DNA from: Bacillota bacterium
GTDB taxonomy: Bacteria > Bacillota > Clostridia > Christensenellales > UBA1242
Direction of reading: 5' to 3'
Assembly (NCBI GenBank): GCA_009780375.1
Contig: WRAD01000007.1
Coordinates: 1-40,279, forward strand
Length of the DNA: 40,279 nucleotides
The notes beneath the pieces are model-generated. The model saw only the letters and a program-made list of their open reading frames with translations. It ran no database searches and had not been told where the DNA came from. Positions 1-6,640 of the stretch are shown here, piece by piece. Within the stretch, counting starts at the first letter, position 1. Each line of letters starts with the position of its first letter. Position numbers and translations under genes: made by a program.

Positions 1-184
1 AAATACTGTCGTATTCCCGTTAAACACAAATCACCATTTCCAAATCCGAAACTCCGCAAATTTCGTTATCCTAATCGTTCAATCATTCACTTTGTTCAAA
101 GACACTAGTTGGGCACTCCTGTAGAAAATACGGCTAATTGGGGTGATTTAGGGCGAAACACTCACGAGTTCACTCACAGTTTCA
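1..184. other. Unassigned window edge
   Basis: No recognisable gene. The + frame from base 1 is open to a TAG near 107 and then reads on to a TGA just before 196, so it may be the worn 3' end of a gene cut by the window edge. I do not recognise the peptide. The inverted repeat GTTTCA/TGAAAC (179-184/193-198) lies at its right end, next to the hairpin repeat. Confidence 0.3.
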
Positions 185-480
185 CACACATATGAAACGC
201 AAAAAAATTTAAGCAAAAGGAGTTTGAAATTTAAGAACGCAGTTTTCGAAAATGGGTGTCACGTGTCGGCACTCATTTTTGTTTGGTGTGGTTGCAATCG
301 GTGTTGCCTAAAATGGGCAGACCAAAGCGAGGCGGTGCGTTTGGCGGTGCAAGCACTCGCCAAAACGCAACCGCCCTCTCGCCAGTCGCTTTTTGAACCT
401 TGCCATTTTTTTACGGCAACACACTCGATTTTGCAAACGCAATTCCATTTTCGCAAAACACAAAATCGTGATATGCTATT
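185..480. repeat. Hairpin-forming repeat, copy 1
   Basis: Diverged copy of a ~290-bp element also present at about 6605-6895. Shared landmarks are CACACATAT, AAAAGGAGTTTGAAA (215-229), GGTGTCAC, TTGCAATCGGTGTTG, GGCGGTGCAAGCACTCGCC, CCTTGCCATTTTT and CTCGATTTTGCAA. It folds into nested stems: 242-255/445-459, 292-300/426-436, 301-308/415-422, 309-319/401-413, 324-330/386-392, 331-336/370-375, and 337-350/353-368. Several stem bases differ from copy 2 on both sides so that pairing is kept. The right end carries TATGCT (472-477), exactly 6 nt before the next gene's ATG. It may be a structured RNA, a MITE-like element or decayed mobile DNA; no coding function is evident. Confidence 0.7.
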
Positions 481-483
481 CGC

Positions 484-969
484 ATGAAAGATAAGGCATA
501 TGCACTACTGCACGATTTGAACATTGAATATGTCAAGCATGAACACGAGCCTGCTTTTACTTGTGCGGACTCTAATAGATGTTTGGGAAACGATTTTGAC
601 GGACTTGACGCGAAAAGTCTTTTTATTCGCAACAAGAACAAGAGCCAATTTTACTTGGTGCTTGTGCCTATCCATAAACAAGTCGATTTGAAAGGACTGC
701 AAGAAACTTTGAAAGAAACAAGAATGTCATTTGGTAGTGATGATGACCTTATGGAAAAATTAAGGGCTTGTCGTGGGTCGGTGTCGTTGCTTAATCTTGC
801 AAGTGTTGAAAAGCCAAAAGTCATAGTGTTGGTTGATGACGATTTTTCAAGTGCAAATAAAACGGCATTTCACCCTAACGACAATATGGAAACAGTCGTT
901 TTCAATGCAAGCGAAATCGCACGGATACTTGACCATGTAAAAGTGGAATGGCGAACAGTAAAATTATGA
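484..969 (+). CDS. YbaK/ProXp-type aminoacyl-tRNA deacylase (PrdX-like)
   Basis: A 161-residue, single-domain protein of the YbaK/aminoacyl-tRNA editing fold. Its best fit is the PrdX/ProXp-ala branch, which hydrolyses Ala mischarged on tRNA-Pro in the cytoplasm. The family signature is visible: DAKSLFIRN (about residues 42-50) with the conserved Lys44, then LVLVPIHKQVDLK, MSFGSDDDLMEKL, RGSVS, and FHPNDNMETVV near the C-terminus. Length matches the family (about 160). There is no clear Shine-Dalgarno. A TATGCT hexamer lies 6 nt upstream of the ATG, so the transcript is probably leaderless, with its promoter inside repeat copy 1. A tRNA-Pro gene occurs at 23129, but the two are not linked. 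Confidence 0.85.
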   Translation: MKDKAYALLHDLNIEYVKHEHEPAFTCADSNRCLGNDFDGLDAKSLFIRNKNKSQFYLVLVPIHKQVDLKGLQETLKETRMSFGSDDDLMEKLRACRGSVSLLNLASVEKPKVIVLVDDDFSSANKTAFHPNDNMETVVFNASEIARILDHVKVEWRTVKL

Positions 970-980
970 AATAAAAATTG

Positions 981-1009
981 TTGACAAAATCCGTATTGTC
1001 ACATATAAT
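981..1009 (+). promoter_or_regulatory. Consensus promoter of the amino-acid transporter operon
   Basis: TTGACA (981-986), a 17-nt spacer and TATAAT (1004-1009): a perfect vegetative promoter. Expected start is near 1016-1018, which puts the leader peptide and both terminators in the 5' UTR. A weaker possible promoter, TTGTAG-17-TATAAT (1088-1116), lies inside the leader. Confidence 0.85.
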
Positions 1010-1042
1010 TATTTGGTAGATATGAAAACAAACAAGGAAATC

Positions 1043-1093
1043 ATGTTTCAAGCAAACGCACGGCGGGCAAGACAACGACGGCATACGTTGTAG
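1043..1093 (+). CDS. Arg-rich leader peptide
   Basis: Sixteen-codon ORF MFQANARRARQRRHTL ending in TAG. AAGGA precedes the ATG at 1043 by about 5 nt; an in-frame ATG at 1022 would make it 23 codons but has a weaker ribosome site. Five of eight codons between 1061 and 1084 are Arg (CGG, CGG, AGA, CGA, CGG), followed by His. It sits directly upstream of mutually exclusive hairpins and a terminator, the arrangement of ribosome-mediated attenuation leaders. Inference: stalling at Arg codons when charged tRNA-Arg is scarce would favour readthrough into the transporter genes. It is too short to prove by itself; the structural context carries the argument. Confidence 0.6.
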   Translation: MFQANARRARQRRHTL

Positions 1094-1163
1094 TCTTTTG
1101 CTTGCTTTTATATAATTTAATCGCAAAGTATAAAGTTCGCCAACGTATGTAGGCGGACTTTTT
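1049..1163 (+). promoter_or_regulatory. Transcription attenuator with terminator 1
   Basis: Three competing pairings are visible. The first is a hairpin over the leader peptide: CAAGCAAA (1049-1056) with TTTGCTTG (1097-1104), and AAGACAACG with CGTTgtaGTCTT. The second is an antiterminator: CATACGTTG (1082-1090) with CAACGTATG (1141-1149). The third is an intrinsic terminator: AAGTTCGCC (1133-1141) with GGCGGACTT (1152-1160), followed by TTTTT. The antiterminator uses the terminator loop and the last base of its 5' arm, so the two cannot form fully together. A ribosome held on the Arg codons (1061-1081) would free 1082-1090 to pair. Confidence 0.65.
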
Positions 1164-1167
1164 CTTA

Positions 1168-1186
1168 TGACAAAGGTTTTTTGTCA
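1168..1186 (+). other. Small hairpin between the two terminators
   Basis: TGACAAA (1168-1174) pairs with TTTGTCA (1180-1186) around a 5-nt loop. It probably spaces or insulates the two terminators; no function is assigned. Confidence 0.4.
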
Positions 1187-1194
1187 CAAAGTTA

Positions 1195-1227
1195 GGGTCT
1201 GCTACATTACAAAGGCGGACTCTTTTT
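1195..1227 (+). terminator. Second leader terminator
   Basis: GGGTCTGC (1195-1202) pairs with GCGGACTC (1215-1222), including two G-U pairs, followed by TTTTT (1223-1227). Its 3' arm repeats the GGCGGACT of terminator 1. Its 5' arm GTCTGCTAC (1197-1205) can instead pair with the 3' arm of terminator 1 (GTAGGCGGAC, 1149-1158). Confidence 0.6.
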
Positions 1228-1274
1228 GTTTTCATATCTGAAAAAAATAAAATCAAAATAAGGAGATTTCAAAA

Positions 1275-2087
1275 ATGAAATTCAAAAAAATAATGATAGG
1301 TGTAGTCGCAGGGTTGATGTTGGTTATTACACCATTCCTGTTAGTTGGTTGCGGTGGCAACAATAACAACGGAAACAATCCACTTGGATTGGTAAACACA
1401 GGGCAACTTATCTTGGCAACAAGTGCGGACTTTCCACCATTCCAAAGTGTGAACGCACAGGGTCAATATGTTGGTATTGACATTGATATTGCACGAGCAA
1501 TCGCAACGGCTCTTGGCTTGCAACTTGTTATTAACAACATGGACTTTGGCGGTGTGTTGTTATCACTTGGTACAGGGCAAGCGGATATTGCTTTGAGTGG
1601 CATTACAATCACGGAAGCACGTAGACAAGGTGTGGACTTTACAATTCCATACTTTAATTCGGGTCAAGTGATTATCACGCATGGCAATAACAATCGTCTA
1701 GACGGCATGACTACTGCCGAACAAATACGTACTGCTATGGTAGGTCAGCGAATTGGTGCAGTCGCAGGTCAAACAGGTTTCGACCATGCAGTTGCTTTGA
1801 CAGGGTTATCAAATGTTCAAGTTTTTGATGACAACATCACGATGATGAACGCAATTCAAGACGGAATTGTAAACTATTCGATTCAAGGTGCTGTTGCATC
1901 GTTTGGCTTGGTTGAAAACTTTACAAGTTTGCAAGTTATCAATGTCGCATTGACCGATGAACAATATGGCGGTGCAGTCCGTCAAGGCAATACAGAGTTG
2001 CTTTGGCAAGTTAATCAAGTGCTTGCAACTATGATGATGGACGGAAGTCTTTCACAGATTTTTGCAAATCACGGAATTACACTTTAA
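1275..2087 (+). CDS. Polar/basic amino-acid ABC transporter, solute-binding lipoprotein
   Basis: A 270-residue extracellular solute-binding protein of family 3 (SBP_bac_3), the receptor of a polar amino-acid importer. The lipoprotein signal ends in LLVGC with acylated Cys26, followed by a Gly/Asn-rich linker. Family motifs include LATSADFPPF, GIDIDIARAIATALG, ADIALSGITITEARRQGVDFTIPYF and a late DGSLSQIFANHGI. AAGGAG lies about 10 nt before the ATG. It is the first gene of the operon with permease and ATPase, behind the Arg-leader attenuator. Substrate cannot be read from residues alone. Arginine or another basic amino acid is inferred from the leader peptide; Gln, His or cystine remain possible. 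Confidence 0.88.
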   Translation: MKFKKIMIGVVAGLMLVITPFLLVGCGGNNNNGNNPLGLVNTGQLILATSADFPPFQSVNAQGQYVGIDIDIARAIATALGLQLVINNMDFGGVLLSLGTGQADIALSGITITEARRQGVDFTIPYFNSGQVIITHGNNNRLDGMTTAEQIRTAMVGQRIGAVAGQTGFDHAVALTGLSNVQVFDDNITMMNAIQDGIVNYSIQGAVASFGLVENFTSLQVINVALTDEQYGGAVRQGNTELLWQVNQVLATMMMDGSLSQIFANHGITL

Positions 2088-2097
2088 TCACAAGAAT

Positions 2098-2143
2098 GCA
2101 GTAACGAGCAAGTGAGTGAAACATCTCACTTGCCTGTTGTTGC
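2098..2143 (+). other. Intercistronic hairpin between binding protein and permease
   Basis: GCAAGTGAG (2108-2116) pairs perfectly with CTCACTTGC (2125-2133). It is extended by GCAGTAAC (2098-2105) with GTTGTTGC (2136-2143), using G-U pairs. There is no T-run, so it is not a terminator. Such hairpins commonly protect the upstream binding-protein mRNA and raise its level over the membrane subunits; that role is inferred here. Confidence 0.6.
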
Positions 2144-2159
2144 TTAAAAGGAGTTTGAA

Positions 2160-2846
2160 ATGTGGGATAATTTTTGGTCACGTTCGTGGACTGTTCTAAC
2201 AGAGAATAGTAGTTTTTTGTGGGATGCCTTGCAGAACACTTTGATTATAACTTTTGCAGGTTTTGCACTTGGTCTAGTCATAGGCACAATTTTGGCAATC
2301 ATCAATGCAAATCCAAGCAAAGGCATATTTTCAAGAATTGCAAAAGGTTTTGCATGGACGTATATTTTGATTTTACGTGGAACACCGATAGTTGTGCAAA
2401 TGCTTATTTTGTTTTTCGTATTCTTGGGTCCGCAAGGTGTAGAAGCACTAAACGTAGCAATACTTGCGTTCGGGCTTAATAGCGGTGCAAGGTCTGCCGA
2501 AATTTTACGTGGTGCAATAGGGAGTATCGACAAAGGACAACTTGAAGCAGGTCGTGCTTTGGGTTTTTCAAATTTTAGAACAATGCAAAAAGTGGTTTTA
2601 CCACAAGCATATAAAAATGCAATTCCTGCACTTGGAAATGAAATAATTGCCCTGTTGCTTGCAACGTCTGTCGTTGGCTTCATAACTGTTATCGACATAA
2701 CAAGGGGTATGCAGCTCATCGTGGCGAGAACATTTGACGTTCTTGTGCCGTATATGTTGCTTGCGTTCATTTACTTGGTGCTTGTATATATATTGACGTT
2801 AGTTTTGAAATTCTTTGAAAAGGTGGTGTTCAAACATGGAAAATAA
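2160..2846 (+). CDS. Amino-acid ABC transporter permease
   Basis: A 228-residue integral membrane subunit of the His/Glu/Gln/Arg/opine permease family. About five hydrophobic segments are visible (roughly residues 20-46, 64-90, 95-110, 160-182, 195-218). The cytoplasmic EAA loop that docks the ATPase is [20 protein letters not shown] (about 129-148), close to the family pattern. The start is fixed by AAAAGGAG 6 nt before ATG. The 3' end overlaps the ATPase start by 11 nt, implying translational coupling. Only one permease is present, so it likely forms a homodimer. Confidence 0.9.
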   Translation: MWDNFWSRSWTVLTENSSFLWDALQNTLIITFAGFALGLVIGTILAIINANPSKGIFSRIAKGFAWTYILILRGTPIVVQMLILFFVFLGPQGVEALNVAILAFGLNSGARSAEILRGAIGSIDKGQLEAGRALGFSNFRTMQKVVLPQAYKNAIPALGNEIIALLLATSVVGFITVIDITRGMQLIVARTFDVLVPYMLLAFIYLVLVYILTLVLKFFEKVVFKHGK

Positions 2847-3597
2847 TGTTATCGAAGTGAAAAATCTAGTCAAGAAATTTGGCAAGTTGACTGTGCTTGA
2901 CGATGTTTGTATAGATGTGAAAAAAGGCGAAGTCATAGCAATCATTGGGTCAAGTGGTAGCGGAAAATCAACACTGATTCGTTGTATGAATGGCTTGGAA
3001 ACGTCAACAAGTGGCGATGTGCTTTTTAATGGCGAGTTATTAACCAAAGGAAACATTAACAAGAAGCGTCAAAAAATCGGTTTCGTGTTTCAAAGTTTTA
3101 ATCTGTTCCCGAATATGAATGTTTTGAAAAATGTGACTGTCGCACCAAAAACACACGGCAAGTTTCAATTTCCATTCACGCAAAAATGGAAAAAAGCAAA
3201 GCAAGAGTTGAATGAAAAAGCACTTGAAATGTTAGAAAAATTTGGACTAGGTGACAAGGCAAAAGAGAATCCAAACAATTTAAGTGGCGGTCAAAAGCAA
3301 CGTGTGGCAATAGTCCGTGCATTGATGAGTGATCCCGAAATTATGTTGTTTGACGAGCCGACATCAGCACTTGACCCCGAAATGGTAAAAGAAGTTTTGG
3401 ATGCTATTAAATCACTTGCCGACAAAGGCATGACTATGGTCATCGTAACGCATGAAATGAAATTTGCAAAAAGTGTTGCGGACAAAATTATTTACATTGA
3501 CAAAGGCAAAATCATAGAAAGCGGAACACCCGAACAAATTTTCAACAATCCACAATGCGAAAGACTGAAAGAGTTTTTGTCAAAGATTTTGGATTAA
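2836..3597 (+). CDS. Amino-acid ABC transporter ATP-binding protein
   Basis: A 253-residue ATPase of the GlnQ/HisP/ArtP type that powers the importer. Walker A GSSGSGKS (38-45), Q-loop FVFQSFNLF (Gln86), signature [11 protein letters not shown] (from 149), Walker B IMLFDEP (169-175) and switch His206 in VTHEM are all intact. The start was chosen at 2836 because AGGTGG lies about 10 nt upstream and the family begins near this residue; an upstream TTG at 2815 falls inside the permease gene. It is the last gene of the operon. Confidence 0.92.
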   Translation: MENNVIEVKNLVKKFGKLTVLDDVCIDVKKGEVIAIIGSSGSGKSTLIRCMNGLETSTSGDVLFNGELLTKGNINKKRQKIGFVFQSFNLFPNMNVLKNVTVAPKTHGKFQFPFTQKWKKAKQELNEKALEMLEKFGLGDKAKENPNNLSGGQKQRVAIVRALMSDPEIMLFDEPTSALDPEMVKEVLDAIKSLADKGMTMVIVTHEMKFAKSVADKIIYIDKGKIIESGTPEQIFNNPQCERLKEFLSKILD

Positions 3598-3619
3598 TTT
3601 TTGTGTCTACCGACGGTGA

Positions 3620-3697
3620 CTCAAGGGAAACGCAAAACAAGCACACCAACATGTCAATATTTTTTAGATGTGGGGAATTTTAATTTGCTTTCCCAGT
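3620..3697. repeat. Hairpin element related to the 8.8-kb hairpin
   Basis: CTCAAGGGAAACG (3620-3632) is identical to 8713-8725. AGGGAAACGCAAA plus the following bases (3624-3645) match 8884-8905 with one mismatch in 22. GGGAAACGCAAA can pair with TTTGCTTTCCC (3684-3694), and CCAACAT pairs imperfectly with ATGTGG inside. It is a decayed, shorter relative of the long hairpin at 8763-8900. The rest of this gap holds nothing I can assign. Confidence 0.5.
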
Positions 3698-3726
3698 CTT
3701 GGATAGTGTCGAGTAGGTCTTATAAT

Positions 3727-4434
3727 TTAACCAAGTGTTTGTAAACTCGCCCTAAAAATCCTATCTTTTGATCCAGGTACAAGTTTATCAAGCCGTGCAA
3801 GTTCTTCCTTGACAAATTGACGTTGAGTTTTACCGTTTGCTTCGCAACAATTATCAAGTATAGGAATGCCAAGTTTCTTTCCAAAAGCAATAATTTCACT
3901 CTCTTTCATGTAAAGCATCGGTCGGATTTGTGTAATATCGGCACGGCTGAAATATGTTGTTGGTAAAAATGAACGCAAAGATCCGCCATAAATCATATTA
4001 AGGTAAAAAGTTTCAATAAAATCATCGGTATGATGACCAAGTGCAATTTTTGTTGCCCCTATTTCTTTGGCATGGGCATTTAATCTGCCTCTTCTTAAAT
4101 TTGCACAAAGACTGCATGGATTTTTTTCTTTTCTGTCTTCAAACACAATTTTCAAAACATCGGTATGAACAACCTGCAGTTCAATACCCCAACTCTCAAG
4201 ATATTTTCGCGTTGGTTCATACGCACCACTTTTTTCCGCCTCACCACCTGTGCAATCCAAACTTACTGCAATTACTCGGAAAGATTTCTCATAAAACTTT
4301 GAAATTTCATTCAACAAAATAACTGTCAACATACTGTCCTTGCCACCAGAAACACCAACAACAATAACATCACCTTCATCAACCATTTTAAATTCCTTGA
4401 TTGCCTTCATCACTCGTGAAATATACTTTTGCAT
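3727..4434 (-). CDS. TtcA-family PP-loop tRNA thiolation-like enzyme
   Basis: A 235-residue ATP-pyrophosphatase of the TtcA/TilS group. The best match is TtcA, the Fe-S dependent enzyme that makes 2-thiocytidine in tRNA. It has PP-loop SGGKDS (29-34), a PCSLC pair (Cys107, Cys110), GHHTDDFIETFYLNMIYGG (from 133), and a Cys-Cys at 196-197 where TtcA proteins carry a further cysteine motif. The start is the ATG at 4434: a TATAAT box ends 6 nt upstream and there is no Shine-Dalgarno, so the mRNA is probably leaderless. A longer frame to 4494 would overlap that promoter. It is divergent from the amidase gene. The exact tRNA target is not provable here. Confidence 0.8.
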   Translation of the reverse strand: MQKYISRVMKAIKEFKMVDEGDVIVVGVSGGKDSMLTVILLNEISKFYEKSFRVIAVSLDCTGGEAEKSGAYEPTRKYLESWGIELQVVHTDVLKIVFEDRKEKNPCSLCANLRRGRLNAHAKEIGATKIALGHHTDDFIETFYLNMIYGGSLRSFLPTTYFSRADITQIRPMLYMKESEIIAFGKKLGIPILDNCCEANGKTQRQFVKEELARLDKLVPGSKDRIFRASLQTLG

Positions 4435-4440
4435 AATATA

Positions 4441-4469
4441 ATTATAACTCAGGATCAATGCTGTGTCTA
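4441..4469 (-). promoter_or_regulatory. Promoter of the TtcA-like gene
   Basis: On the minus strand: TAGACA (4464-4469), a 17-nt spacer, TATAAT (4441-4446), then 6 nt to the ATG at 4434. The start site would fall at or next to the start codon. Confidence 0.65.
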
Positions 4470-4512
4470 TGCGTATCTGACAAAATATTGACATTCCCCA
4501 TACAATAAAAAT

Positions 4513-5007
4513 ATGAACGCAATTCCATATAATCGTAATGCCGCCATAGAATATGCCCGAACATGGGCGTTTTCCCGTAATCCGTATTACTACGATTTTT
4601 CAGATATCGGTGGAGATTGTACAAATTTTGTAAGCCAAGCTCTTGTCGCAGGAGGCATGCCAATGAATTTTGCAAATCCTATGGGATGGTATTATCGCAA
4701 TCTTGATGATCGTGCGGCCGCATTTACTGGGGTTAAATATCTTTACAATTTTCTCACAAGGCAAAATGTATCAACAGGTCCATTCGCAACCGAAGTTCCA
4801 ATATATAAAGCAGAGCCAGGCGACATAATACAGCTTTCATTTGATGGCGAAAATTGGGCACATTCACTTCTAATTGTTGCCCAAAATCCAAATAATCCGA
4901 CAGACCCATTTACCGCAACACATTCCGAAGATTCTTTTGGTCGCCTTTTGTCATCATATCCATTTAAGCGCAAAAGGGTATTACACATTTTGGGTGGATA
5001 TTATTAA
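4513..5007 (+). CDS. Amidase-domain (Amidase_6-like) protein
   Basis: A 164-residue protein resembling the putative amidase domain Amidase_6, a papain-like fold often found in cell-wall or spore-associated proteins. A typical start YNRNAAIEYARTWAF is followed by GGDCTNFVSQAL with candidate nucleophile Cys36. Candidate catalytic His117 lies in WAHSLLIV, and THSEDSFGR and a basic tail follow. There is no signal peptide, so it would stay in the cytosol unless exported otherwise. TACAAT (4501-4506) is 6 nt before the ATG with no Shine-Dalgarno, so it is likely leaderless. The 3' end overlaps the convergent NTase-HAD gene by 4 nt. Confidence 0.75.
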   Translation: MNAIPYNRNAAIEYARTWAFSRNPYYYDFSDIGGDCTNFVSQALVAGGMPMNFANPMGWYYRNLDDRAAAFTGVKYLYNFLTRQNVSTGPFATEVPIYKAEPGDIIQLSFDGENWAHSLLIVAQNPNNPTDPFTATHSEDSFGRLLSSYPFKRKRVLHILGGYY

Positions 5008-6455
5008 AGTTCTCTTGAGAGTTCGTTTTTTCCTAAAATCACATCAACAACAAACTTTAAATCCTTGTCATAAATGTTTACGACATTAGTAGGATAGTTT
5101 CTATCTCTTTGAAAATTGCGTTGTCCTTCACTGCAAAAAAAGATACTTCGCCCAGCAATCTTCATTGCTTTTAAATCATTCCTATCATCTCCAACAAAAA
5201 CAGACTTTGATAAAGGAACACCATATTTTTCACAAACCCTCTCAAGGCCTCGGTTCTTGCCCACAACACCTCGTTTGTCGTCGCTCCAATCATATTCTGT
5301 GGCACTTATGTTTTCAATAAAGCCATTCTTGTCATATGTGAATTTATTAATGAAAATTTCGTCAAATAAATCATGTGCATCAGGCAAAAGTTCAAATAGA
5401 ATTGTATCAACACCACCAGATATTATTGCCGTAATATATCCATTTTCTCTTAAACGGTTAATTTCCGATCGCAGGTTTTTAACCAAGCCACATTTTCCTT
5501 TTATAAATTCACGTAAATCCTCTACATTAAATTTTGCATCTTTTAGGTCCTTCAAATCTTGTTTTACCCATTCCAAGTATGTAATTTTATTGGTCTGAAA
5601 CCTGTCTTTGCGCGTGTATTGATCTTCAGTAGACTTGTTGATTAAATTCCACAAAAGGGTCCACGAGTGACGAATACCTTTAATAAGAACCCCATCAACA
5701 TCAAAAGCAACGACACCTGTAGGATTTAGTTTTCTTGGCGAATTATTGTCTTCAGCAAAGTGCTTCGGTTTTTTATTATCATCTAGATCAACTATACATT
5801 TGAATGTATCTACATATTGGTATATGTACGAATCTTTGAATAATGCATTTGCAATCTTTAGGCGTGTTGCAAAATCTTCTTTAATTCGTTGCTTGAACTC
5901 GTCGCTGAACATTAAAATAAATTCACCTAACCCAAACTTTGCCTGATTGGTCAGGTTTATAACATCATCAATGTCTTTTTTAATTTTATCTGCTTTTTCG
6001 TCACTTCTTCCAAGTGCTGAGACCATCTTTGTATAACAAATCATTTCAATACAGGGAACGTAAATATTATCCAGAACTTCATTATTACTGAATTTAAATT
6101 TCTGTGCATTTTTCCAAAGCTTTTTCTCATCGATATAGGCATACGAACCACGTTCAATTATTTTGGGGCCGAACTTGACAACAGGCATAGCATTGTCTGT
6201 CTTATGGGTTATTTCCCAAAGTGGTCGAAGCGAATCACTGTTAACTTCTTTTCTTTCCCACAAGCTTGTAGGGAAAACTTTGTCAATTAAACGCAAGGAT
6301 TCATCATGTCCGCATATCAAGTCAATATCTTGACTATCGCGCGTTAAATGATATTGGTTGACCGCCAATCCACCAATAAGTAACATTTCGTTTTCTGCGC
6401 TCTCAGATATTTTTTTTAAAATATCTTTCGCAGCGACCAGATTAGGTTTTTTCAT
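5004..6455 (-). CDS. Nucleotidyltransferase (AbiEii-like) fused to a HAD phosphatase
   Basis: A 483-residue two-domain protein. The N-terminal ~220 residues look like an AbiEii/MNT-type nucleotidyltransferase: LIGGLAVNQYHL, then RDSQDIDLI (39-47) giving the metal-binding D-x-D. The C-terminal ~235 residues are a HAD-superfamily phosphatase of SerB type: DVDGV (252-256), SGG (346-348), Lys400 and GDDRND (422-427). The start at 6455 follows AAAGGAT by about 8 nt; the upstream frame to 6527 would cross its promoter. No AbiEi-like antitoxin is adjacent. I know of no established function for this fusion; transfer and removal of a nucleotide or phosphate on one substrate is only a guess. Confidence 0.72.
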   Translation of the reverse strand: MKKPNLVAAKDILKKISESAENEMLLIGGLAVNQYHLTRDSQDIDLICGHDESLRLIDKVFPTSLWERKEVNSDSLRPLWEITHKTDNAMPVVKFGPKIIERGSYAYIDEKKLWKNAQKFKFSNNEVLDNIYVPCIEMICYTKMVSALGRSDEKADKIKKDIDDVINLTNQAKFGLGEFILMFSDEFKQRIKEDFATRLKIANALFKDSYIYQYVDTFKCIVDLDDNKKPKHFAEDNNSPRKLNPTGVVAFDVDGVLIKGIRHSWTLLWNLINKSTEDQYTRKDRFQTNKITYLEWVKQDLKDLKDAKFNVEDLREFIKGKCGLVKNLRSEINRLRENGYITAIISGGVDTILFELLPDAHDLFDEIFINKFTYDKNGFIENISATEYDWSDDKRGVVGKNRGLERVCEKYGVPLSKSVFVGDDRNDLKAMKIAGRSIFFCSEGQRNFQRDRNYPTNVVNIYDKDLKFVVDVILGKNELSREL

Positions 6456-6476
6456 ATGGTTATCCTTTATGCAATA

Positions 6477-6505
6477 ATTATATATTAATATAATGTAATT
6501 GTCAA
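6477..6505 (-). promoter_or_regulatory. Consensus promoter of the NTase-HAD gene
   Basis: On the minus strand: TTGACA (6500-6505), a 17-nt spacer and TATAAT (6477-6482), about 22 nt before the ATG at 6455. Unlike many genes here, the transcript would have a short leader with a Shine-Dalgarno. Confidence 0.8.
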
Positions 6506-6592
6506 TATAAAACTCTAATTTTAACATTTGACAACTGCGTTCTGGGGCGAAATATATAGGTTTTTAAGGGGTATTTGTGACTTTCACACATA

Positions 6593-6640
6593 TTTCACCA
6601 CTAAACTCACACATATCATTTTTGTTGTGTGGTGGGAAAT
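6593..6640. other. Hairpin at the left edge of repeat copy 2
   Basis: TTTCACCAC...CACACA pairs with TGTGTG-GTGGGAAA across a T-rich loop. Its position corresponds to the smaller GTTTCA/TGAAAC hairpin next to copy 1. Confidence 0.45.

Noticed and set aside
224..487. An 87-codon frame beginning TTG across repeat copy 1
   Set aside because: It runs through the hairpin stems, has a Cys-rich unlikely composition and is not kept in frame in copy 2.
970..1274. T-box leader or known riboswitch before the transporter
   Set aside because: No T-box sequence (GGGTGGNACCGCG-like) or recognised aptamer core is present; the leader-peptide attenuator explains the hairpins better.
5116..5598. 160-codon + strand frame opposite the NTase-HAD gene
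   Set aside because: Antisense shadow of the HAD domain, whose motifs are complete on the minus strand.
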